A stretch of DNA of 64,000 nucleotides, taken from NCBI RefSeq assembly GCF_914767665.1, contig NC_059508.1, positions 7,316,001 to 7,380,000 on the forward strand, given 5' to 3'. The notes under the pieces were generated by a model. That model was given only the letters and a program-made list of their open reading frames with translations. It was not told where the DNA came from and did not search any database. Of the stretch, positions 42,943 through 51,253 are shown in pieces (within the stretch, counting starts at the first letter, position 1; each line of letters opens with the position of its first letter). The DNA is from Harmonia axyridis. Taxonomy: Eukaryota; Arthropoda; Insecta; Coleoptera; Coccinellidae. A program made the translations under genes and the position numbers.

Positions 42943-44096
42943 CTGCGACCTATCCAAGGCATTCGATTGTGTGGTGAAGGAAATTCTGGTAGACAAGATG
43001 GAGTAGTACGGTGTTCGGGGTAAAACTCTTTCCATACTCGAGTCCTTTTTGACAGATAGATCCCAAGTAATTGATTGGAAACGAATGACTTCGGAGTCAT
43101 TCCGGGCTCCATTCTGGGATCCCTTTTTTTTATCGTCTATACCAATGATCTACCAGCGAATGCACTTACCAGTAAATCTCTGCGTTACGCCGACGATACG
43201 AACTTTCTAACTACGGCAAATTCAATAAATGAACTGAAACAGCTTTCATCTGTGTCGTTGCAGATGGCAGAGGATTGGTTCGCTACTAATGGACTGAAGC
43301 TCAACAAAGAAAAAACCCAAAAGATCTGTTTTGGATGTGGTGGAGATACTGAAAGGATAAAGTTGCTCGGTGTAGTTTTTGACAACTCTCTCTCTTGGAA
43401 CCCGTATATAGATGAGATGTCAGGTAAATTATCTACGGCTATGTTTACTATAAGGCGAATGAGGGCCATATCTTCTCCAGACGTTTGCAGACTAACATAC
43501 TACGCTAATTTCCATTCCATAGCAACCTACAGTATTTTACTGTGGGGTTACAGCTCTGCAGCGAAGAGAGTATTTCTCAAACAAAGGAGGCAATAAGAGC
43601 CTGATGTGGGGTCTCAAGAACAACAAGTTGCAGGGACCTTTTCAAAAAAGAGAGAATACTTACTTTACCATCTGTGTATATACTGAACAGCCTGATATAT
43701 ACACTTGAGAATGGCCAAAAATTTGCTGCTCTGGGGGACTTCCATCAGTATGAAACGAGGAAAAGAGGTGACTTGCTTATTCCACATCACCGTATTGAAA
43801 GAACTCAGGTAGTGACAAACCATATGTGCATTAAGTTATTCAACAAGATCCCAAACTATCTGAAGATATTATCAAGAAATCAATTCGTGAAAGTGATGAA
43901 GGAGATTCTCATTGAAAAAACCTTTTATTCTGTTGATGAATTTATGTCATTTAAGTTTTAAAAATTTTAATGTGTTATTGTGATTGTTTCAATAATGTTC
44001 TCAGAGGCTCTGCGAATTCCTCTTATATATACATGTTCATATTGACTTACCATGTAATATTTTTTTGATGGTCAAATAAAGTTATTATTATTATAA
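42943..44096 (+). pseudogene. CR1-like LINE fragment inside the gypsy element
   Basis: A 5'-truncated ORF2 starting within the polymerase at CDLSKAFDCVVKEIL, then (after a stop and frameshift) VIPGSILGSLFFIVYTNDL, LRYADDTNFLTT, LKLNKEKTQKICFG and the C-terminal HSIATYSILLWGYSS. The last segment has YETRKRGDLLIPHHRIERTQ. It is related to LINE-E but is a different copy. Its 3' UTR holds CATGTAATATTTTTTTGATG and ends GGTCAAATAAAGTTATTATT, where Dong-like copy 2 begins. Confidence 0.8.
44081..44096. repeat. (TTA)n tail of the CR1-like fragment
   Basis: GTTATTATTATTATAAT at the junction; it matches the (TTA)n on the other side of Dong-like copy 2 (48181-48197). Confidence 0.85.
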
Positions 44097-44264
44097 TCCC
44101 CGACTTTTGCCTATACGCGTAGGACTTATCCTCGCCGTCGGCTTCTCACTCCTCGCTAAGAGGAACATTTACTCAATCCCAGATATTTAAAATATCAGAA
44201 GGGAAGAGCTCGGTCGTGTCCGGTCCTTGTGGTCTCTCTGGTTCTCGTCGAACTTCTGGTCCTC

Positions 44265-46380
44265 TTACACGTGATCCTTGGACCTGTCCTTCGCTAGGAT
44301 TCTCACCGTCCTTGCAGTACCTAAGAGAACAGCTTTTTGCATTATATTAAATATATACTCACTAAGTCTCAGTTGCTTGATATTCCTCTTGAGATTTTTG
44401 GGCACTATTCCAGTTGTTGAGATGATAATTGGAATAGTTTTCGTTGAGATCATTCCCCACTGACGCTTTATCTGAAATTCGAGGTCCCTATATTTCGAAA
44501 TTTTTTCGACCTCCTTTTGACGCAGGTTGTTGTTATTTTGTATTGCTACGTCAACGAGTAATGCTGTCTTTTGATGTTTATCGACAAGTAATATATCTGG
44601 TCTATTGTGACCACTGACTGTTTTATCAGTCAAAACTGTACGATCCCAGTACAGCTTATAGCGTTCGTTTTCCAGGATGGTCTCCGGTCGGTACTTGTAA
44701 TATGGCATTTTTTCAGAACGAATAAGTTTGAATATGGTTGCCAATTCTTGGTGAAGTATCTTTCCTACTGCATCGTGTCTCTCTTCATATTCATTTCCTG
44801 CAAACATTTGACATCCACCTGTGATATGTTGTATTGTCTCATTTTTGGACACCCATATCGGTATCGATCGTCAGTAATAGTTCGATCTTTTATAATATGC
44901 CTGCAGTAATTTCTAGTTGAGAACACTTGATCTTGGATGGCTAAAAGAAAACCTTCTGTTTTTGGGTACATTGCACCTGATGTGAGCCAATAGTTCGACG
45001 CTTCAATGTCGACATGATCCTGGTTCACCTCGTTGAAATGTTTTCTATGCAGGGGCTTTTCTCTCCATCTTTCCAGTTTTTCTTCGTTTGTCTGGTGGTT
45101 GTATGAAAATTGCTCCTTGTGAAGTTGTAAAGGTGTTGATTCGTCTGCTTCACACAGAATTTTGTATAACTCTGATGTACTTGCTTGATCTCTGAAGTAT
45201 TCTCGTAGGCTTTCTAACTGCCCACAAGCAAGTTCCATGATGTCCGTAAGACCCCTGCCTCCTTTATTTCTCGGCAGTGTAGTCCTCTCAATGTTGCTTT
45301 TCGGATGGAGCTTGTTTGCTTTTGCCATCAAAGTTCTCATTTTACGTTGCAAGTTTTCGATGTCTGTTTTGCTTCATGGAACTATACCGAATGAGTATGT
45401 TAGAATTGAACATGCATATGTGTTGATGGCTCTCGTCATGTTCCTGCTATTGAGGTTTGTTTTTAAGATTTTTTTTGGTTCTCCTAATGAACTCAGTCGT
45501 TAAGTCTTGCCGCATTCTTTGGTGGTTGATTCGTCGATTCTGTTTCATTCCAAGATATTTATAAAGATCATCCGACTTCATTGCTTCTATTTGCTGTCCA
45601 TTTGCGAGAGTGATCGGTTCATCTTGTATTCTGCCTCTCACTACGCTGAGAGTACGACATTTGTCCAATCCGAATTCCATACCTACATCTTGCGAAAAAT
45701 GTTTCACTAGTTTGACCATAATTTCTAGGTGGTTTTTATTGCCTGTTATCAGTTTCAAATCATCCATGTACAGCAAATGATTGAGGGTGGTAGTATTATT
45801 ATTTCCTTTAATGTTGAAACCTTTTTCAGTAGCGTTTAGCTGTTTAGAGAGTGGGTTCAGCGCCAAGCAGAACCATAAAGGGCTCAAGGAGTCTCCTTGC
45901 AAAATTCCCTTCTTAATTGGAATCAGTTTGGTTTTTATGTTTGCCGTGGAAAGCTCGATGTTCGTTTTCCAATTGTCCATTGCAAGCTTTAGAAAATTGG
46001 TTATAATTGGATCGATCTTGTATATCTCCAAAATTTTCTTCAGCCAGCCATGTGGAAGTTATTATAATCAAAATAAGTCATGAAAAGGTTTCTATGTTTC
46101 TTGAAGGCTTGGTTGCATATGATGGAATCTATTACCAGCTGTTCCTTCGATCCTTGTGCATTCTTTCTGCTGTGTTGTAATTATTTTATGTTTCTCGCAA
46201 TGTTTGTAGATACGCGATGCTAAACATGATGTGATGATTTTGTATATTGTTGTTAGGCATGTTATAGATCTGTATTTTGATGGATCCATAGTGTTTTGAA
46301 AATCCTTCGGTATTAGGTAAGTGATACCTGTTGTTAAAAATGTTGGTATTTCTGTTGGATTATGTTATTTATGTATTCGA
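44265..46380 (-). pseudogene. Dong-like copy 2: reverse transcriptase and restriction-like endonuclease
   Basis: Frames 46289-46092, 46031-45447, 45352-44765 and 44852-44265 cover DPSKYRSITCLTTIYK, KGILQGDSLSPLWFCLALNP, LLYMDDLKLITGNK, then GGRGLTDIMELACGQ and RPDILLVDKHQKTALLVDV with KYRDLEFQIKRQW. The PD and D residues of the endonuclease are kept. Frameshifts are at different places from copy 1 (for example a deletion near 46055 and another in the endonuclease Cys/His region near 44845). Confidence 0.78.
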
Positions 46381-47943
46381 CTAGCCTGCCGTGCAAACAC
46401 CAAACTTCTTCAACCAGAAGTTGGGAATTCCATCTGGACCTGGAGATTTCCAATTGTGAGTGTTCTTCAATATTTCCTGTAGTTCTTCAGTCGTTATTAC
46501 ACTATGTGGCATACTTTCTATGGTTTCACATGATTTCTCCTCTGTTCTTATCCAACGCGCTTTGGAGTTAAAAGGAGTTGGTGTTGACAGTTGATCGGTC
46601 CAAAAACTCTCAATATCTTCGGCGCTTGGAGGACTCCCTAATTTTGTTGTCGTTTGTTCATTAAGCATTCTATAAAATTTCTTTTCAGAGTTTTCAAAAA
46701 TCATATTGTCATGTTTTCGTTTATAGCTCTCATTGTATCTTCTCAGTCGTTCAGTGTATACACTTAATTTTTGTTTGAGTGTATCTAGAGTTTCTTGAGC
46801 ACTTTCATTGTTGGCGTCGTAGTTTGCATGTCGCCTATGGCGATCCATAATTGCATCTACTATTTTTTGTGATTTTCTCAACGGTGAACCTTTTTCAAAT
46901 TGTGTTAACCTTCCTATATCTTGTCGGAGGCTATGTACTTTTGCTTCTAGCCTATTTTGCCAATGTGGTTTAGTATGCTGTTTTTTCTGTGCTGGTTGCT
47001 CACTTCTAGGTTTTGGCTTCAAGCCTAGCACTGCTGATATTGTAGAGGCTGCACAGAAGGTAATAAGATGCAATGATTCTAGGTTTTGGTCATTCGAAAA
47101 AAACGGTGGAATGATCTCTTTGTTCATTATGTGCAGAATATGTCAGAGTTTTTTCGATGTCTTCAGTCTAGGAAGAATTGGTCGTTTAAGAGGATCAGTA
47201 CCCTCGAATTCTATGAAATATGTATTCATTGTAACAGATAATTGCTCTAATAAATCTCTTCGACTTTCTTCTCGGTTTTCCATAGTTGCAGTTTGTATAT
47301 TCCGCCATTGCTCATCTCTTACTAGTGCCAAATCTCCGCTGTTTTGTTCCTCAGTATTTAATTGTGCATTGATGTTGTGTTGGTTTTCAGCAGAATCGTA
47401 GTTTTCTTCAATTGTCACTTCGTTGTTAGTGAGGTTCCTATTCTGTAGCCTCAGTTGAACTTCATCAATTATGGTTTTAAGTCTCTCATCGGGTATAAGT
47501 TTATTTCTCAAGATGATCCGGTATTGGTCGGCTACTCTTTGTTCAGAAACTTGAAGTTCGGGATAGTTTCTGTGGAATTCTGCAAACAGCTTTTGCCGGT
47601 AGCCTATTTTATCCTCTCCCATATTAGTCACTTCATAGTATATGCGCATGATCGTTTCATTTATGGAACTTGTCCATTTCATGCGTCTTCTTGGTAGACC
47701 TGCTTGGGTGAGTGCTGGTTGGGGATCCTGCACAGCACCTTCAGCAGTCGGAGAAACTCTTGTTATTCTTCTCCTAGAATGTTGAGATTGTGGAGGAGTA
47801 GCATTTTGTTCGACAGACGCCCGTTTCCTTAGCACTCTGTCACCGACGTCCCGCATACTGTCATGTCCAGCGCCGGCTCCAGACACGCCCTGACGAACCT
47901 CAGGCAGCGGCTCTATATTTCCATTCGTTAGATTCACCATCAT
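46381..47943 (-). pseudogene. Dong-like copy 2: N-terminal region and start of reverse transcriptase
   Basis: From ATG 47943 the frame is open for 266 codons (Myb-like segment RRRMKWTSSINETIMRIYYE, then LEQLSVTMNTYFIEFEGTDP). A TGA at 47143-47145 interrupts it, then the same frame continues for 253 codons to the polymerase motif WKSPGPDGIPNFWLKKFG near 46390. Copy 1 lacks the 35 bp around this stop. A frameshift at 46381 ends the open stretch. Confidence 0.7.
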
Positions 47944-48197
47944 TCATGGGTTCCTCCGTGTCGTGGGGGAGACGGCCTTTGATCGCTTTTTACGATCCGC
48001 AGAGCTACGGTGGGAGAATTCTTGAGCTGCTCTCCACACGGCTTCATCCGTTACCCTGGACAGGGACCCTTCGACAGGTTACAGCTTCTCGGGTCAGGGA
48101 GCTCCTGGAATCTGCGGTGGGCAGGAGTCGATTCAATTCTCCTGATAGGTGAATCGCTAGAGATTTCCTACCGCTACCCTATTATTATTATTATTAT

Positions 48198-48908
48198 AAG
48201 TACACCTAAGTGAAGATGACATAGTTGTACACAAAATAGAAGAAAAATTTTTGATGAGTATCAGAGTTGATGAGAGCATAGTAGACGATGAGATTAATTA
48301 GACGCACATAGACGATAAAAAAAAAACGAACTATTGCAGATGATAAACCAAGAAAGACGGTGTTTACTGATACTAAAATGAATATAATACGCAAAGGTGA
48401 AGAACCGATATACCTAAAATCTCGAAGATTTCCGCAACCGGAAAAAAAACAAGGAGAAAAATCACTAGACGAAATGGGAGCGCTAGCGAGAGCGAGAAAA
48501 GTTCAAGGAATCAAGATGAGAAGAGAGAAAAATATTATGTTTGTAGAACTTATCGAAAAAGAAGTAAGAAAACAGTTTGACGAAGCCAGAGGAAATTTGA
48601 GAGAAGAATTTCAAAAGCAGCACTTAATGAAACTTCGATACGGAAATCGTAAAAATCATAGTGGAAAAAAAAAGAAAGCCGGTGTTTACAAAGGAGGTGA
48701 CATAGTTGCGATTAGAAGAACTCAATTTGGTGATGGATTAAAAGTGCATAAGAAATTCTTAGGACCATACGAAGTGATCAAAGTGAAGAGAAATTATAGA
48801 TATGACGTAGTTAAGATAGGAAACCACGAAGGACCCATTCGGACATCAACTTGTTCAGAGTATATGAAGCCTTGGATACAGCATGAATCCGAGTCGGATT
48901 CTCAGTAG
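48198..48908 (+). pseudogene. Gypsy reverse transcriptase start fused to integrase end
   Basis: After the Dong-like insert the plus-strand gypsy frame resumes. The first part (IYLKSRRFPQPEKKQ) looks like the N-terminal edge of a Ty3/gypsy reverse transcriptase. It passes directly into the integrase C-terminus (VYKGGDIVAIRRTQFGDG, KKFLGPYEVIKVKRNYRYDV, STCSEYMKPW). The polymerase active site, RNase H and integrase core are all missing, so this is an internal-deletion derivative. 182 codons are open from 48360. The right LTR follows after a purine-rich GGATGGGCGAG. Confidence 0.7.
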
Positions 48909-48918
48909 GATGGGCGAG

Positions 48919-49352
48919 TGTGGAATCCGAATTCTTAACACCCAACTGAATGATACGCTTCTGACTTGACTATAAAAAAACTACAAGATCGATCCTAAAA
49001 CGGTGGACCATGCAGTTTTTATCGATATAGGGAGACGTAAGAGGACGAGGTACTTGAGACTGAAGCCGGAGACTGGACTGGGATACATACGGACGAGGGT
49101 GATATTCGACGTTAGAGATTAGACGGAAAAGGTTGAAGAATTCGACGTGATAGACGCAAATATATTAGACGCAGCTAGTTGAATAATTCAACGTCAGATA
49201 TAGACGGATCTACTCGAATAATCAGACAATAGACGAAAGTTCAGTGGCTGTACATTCAATTGAAGTTGAATTGTACTTAGTGTAAATAAACAATAGTTAA
49301 GTTCCGGCGGCCTTTTTAAATAACTCCTAGACAAAAATATAAAAACCCTACA
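48919..49352 (+). repeat. Gypsy 3' LTR, 434 bp
   Basis: Begins TGTGGAATCCGAATTC and ends AAAAACCCTACA; it matches the 5' LTR apart from small indels and substitutions, mostly near its start. Confidence 0.85.
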
Positions 49353-49375
49353 TTAATATATTGAATTTGGCTGTA
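49353..49375 (-). repeat. BEL/Pao 5' LTR, middle fragment
   Basis: TTAATATATTGAATTTGGCT, then GTA, equal to the 3' LTR sequence near 34595. It is bounded by the gypsy element on one side and the fold-back element on the other. Confidence 0.85.
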
Positions 49376-50239
49376 CAGTGCATCCCATTTTGGGTGAGAT
49401 AGCCAGGTTTCTCGCTTGTTATTTAAGATAGAACCTTGCGGTTTTCACGTTCCTGTCTTTTTTTTTTCGTGAAACTCAAGTTGATCTAATCAGATTTTCC
49501 ATAACTGTTTCCGTTCAAGAGATACAGGGTGATTTTGGAAATTGATACTTTTCGGACACCTCCTTTATCTCCGAAGTTATTAGAAATAATGCAGAGGTAA
49601 AAACTTCGTCTGAATCAGAATTCTGCGTAGAATCCAGTGGCGTACTCAATATTTTTTCTCGGGTTATGGTTTCGAAGATTCAACACAAACCTATATTTTT
49701 TCAATGAAACACCCTATATATCATTACTTTGTTGAATTCGTTATTTTTTTCCCTTCAAAATGATGTATGATACTATGTAGCTAGGATGTTCAGAAATGTT
49801 AAAAAAACACTAAAACATTTTTGAACATCCTACCTACATAGTATCATACATCATTTTGAAGGGAAAAAAATAACGAATTCAACGAAGTAATGATATATAA
49901 GGTGTTCCATTAAAAAAAAATATAGGTTTGTGTTGAATCTTCAAAACCATAACCCGAAAAATAAATTTGAGTACGCCACTGGATTCTACGCAGAATTCTG
50001 ATTCAGACGTAGTTTCTACCTCAGAATTATTTCTAATAACTTCGGAGATAAAGGAGGTGTCCGAAAAGTATCGATTTCCAAAATCACCCTGTATCTCTTG
50101 AACGGAAACAGTTATGAAAAATCTTATAAGACCAACTCGAGTTTCACGAAAAAGTAGGACAGGAACGTGAAAACTGCAAGGCTCTATCTCGAATAACAAG
50201 CGAGAAACCTGGCTGTCTCACCCAAAATGGGATGCAGTG
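49376..50239. mobile_element. Fold-back element, 864 bp, TA target (copy 2)
   Basis: Same ends as the element at 10649 (CAGTGCATCCCATTTTGG); the right end carries one change. Shorter than copy 1 because most of the loop is absent. TA flanks it (49374-49375 and 50240-50241). The unoccupied site, GGCTGTACAAGTGATG, is present in the BEL 3' LTR near 34612. Confidence 0.9.
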
Positions 50240-50496
50240 TACAAGTTATGTGTTTAGAAGGTAACAGCTATGAGCGTAGTGAATATGGTACCCCAATTTC
50301 CTAGGGATCCTAAGTGTCGCTTTGGATTTTGCATACCAAAGCGCAATCCAAGTCCCTGATTGGTCCACGTCTTCGTTCCTTGCCCTAAGATGTGACTTCA
50401 GGATGACTATATGTAGCGCCAATGTGGCGCCAAGGATGCGTCTTTCTGAATATTCATCTACCCGTAAAGTTTGCGTGAAATTCACTTGACGCAACA
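50240..50496 (-). repeat. BEL/Pao 5' LTR, outer fragment
   Basis: Matches 34622-34934 except for a missing stretch of about 62 bp. Ends (plus strand) at GACGCAACA. Confidence 0.85.
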
Positions 50497-50797
50497 ACAC
50501 GTGAAGAAGTTATTAACCTGTTGAATCCCAAATCTTCTAATCTGTCTTATGAGGATGTTGAACTATCCTATCGAATTGGGAAACGGAAGGATAGCAAAAT
50601 AGAGGGATTTTCCTCAGGCTGAAGAAATATGAAACTAAAGAGGAAATATATTTGAGGAAAACATTACTGAAAGGCACAAGTGTTGTAATAAGAGAGGATT
50701 TGACCAAGGAGAGGGTTGAATTATTCAACGATTGTATCGAGAAGATTGGGTTAAAAAACGTCTGGACCAATAATGGAAAATTTACATTAATGTAAAA
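50497..50797 (+). pseudogene. LINE-A ORF1, 3' part
   Basis: Continues the RRM-like domain cut at 34527: REEVINLLNPKSSNL, VELSYRIGKRKDSKI, then after a frameshift LKKYETKEEIYLRKTLLKG, VVIREDLTKERVELF and WTNNGKFTLM at the end. The order of motifs is that of LINE-B ORF1. Confidence 0.7.
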
Positions 50798-51087
50798 AAT
50801 AAAGTGTTCATTATTAGAAGCAGAAAACACTATCAGAGTATTTTTGAATGAAATAAATCGATGGAAAATATTCTGCTGGAGAAGAAATTATATTGTTTTC
50901 ATAATATGTCTTTGGCTTTGTATTTTTGACTTTCCATTTTGTAGGTTATTTTATTTGAATTGATTTGTTCATGGTTACAGAGTTGTTGTTTTTCTTTTAT
51001 ATATTGTTTTTTATCAGCCTTTCCGCAATCTAACAACAAATTTCGGGGGGTTTTCAGGGAAATAATTTGAGATTGTTAGCTTGCACA

Positions 51088-51253
51088 ATGTTAGATATTT
51101 TAGATCAATTAGATGATAGTGCGGAAGTAGATACTAAGATAGTGGAAAATTTTCAGCAGTTGGCGGTGAGTGGAGCCGGCTAGGCGGAGAGAGGTATTGG
51201 CATTGCACATTTCGATATTCGAGGTTTACTCAAGCATTATGATGAATTACTGG
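51088..51253 (+). pseudogene. LINE-A ORF2, first codons
   Basis: ATG 51088 opens MLDILDQLDDSAEVDTKIVE and, past one in-frame TAG, GIAHFDIRGLLKHYDELLV, equivalent to the HNNIRS start of the LINE-B endonuclease. Cut at 51254 by the TIR element; the frame resumes at 53474. Confidence 0.65.

Larger units (their letters stand above)
44098..48180 (-). mobile_element. Dong/R4-like non-LTR element, copy 2 (about 4.1 kb)
   Basis: Collinear with copy 1 (20748-24846), in the same orientation and of nearly the same length. Both edges touch (TTA)n, 44081-44096 and 48181-48197, so it sits within a TAA repeat. It differs from copy 1 in several small indels and therefore in where the frame breaks, so the two are separate insertions or separately decayed copies. 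Confidence 0.82.
41987..49352 (+). mobile_element. Ty3/gypsy LTR element (deleted), nested in the BEL 5' LTR
   Basis: The LTRs at 41987-42403 and 48919-49352 begin TGTGG and end in CCTACA. The 4-bp duplication TTAA flanks the element (41983-41986 and 49353-49356). The internal region keeps a protease, the start of the reverse transcriptase and the end of the integrase only. Between protease and reverse transcriptase lie a CR1-like LINE fragment and Dong-like copy 2. The unoccupied equivalent of the site is in the 3' LTR of BEL (CTTAACTAATATATTG near 34590). Confidence 0.88.
34528..50496 (-). mobile_element. BEL/Pao LTR retrotransposon, expanded to 16 kb by insertions
   Basis: Minus-strand element with 3' LTR at 34528-34934 and 5' LTR split into 41931-41986, 49353-49375 and 50240-50496. 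Gag, protease, reverse transcriptase, RNase H and integrase follow in BEL/Pao order. It is flanked by ACACT (34523-34527) and ACACG (50497-50501), a 5-bp duplication with one change. It lies within LINE-A ORF1. Insertions within it: fold-back elements at 35431 and 49376, and a gypsy element at 41987. Confidence 0.88.
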
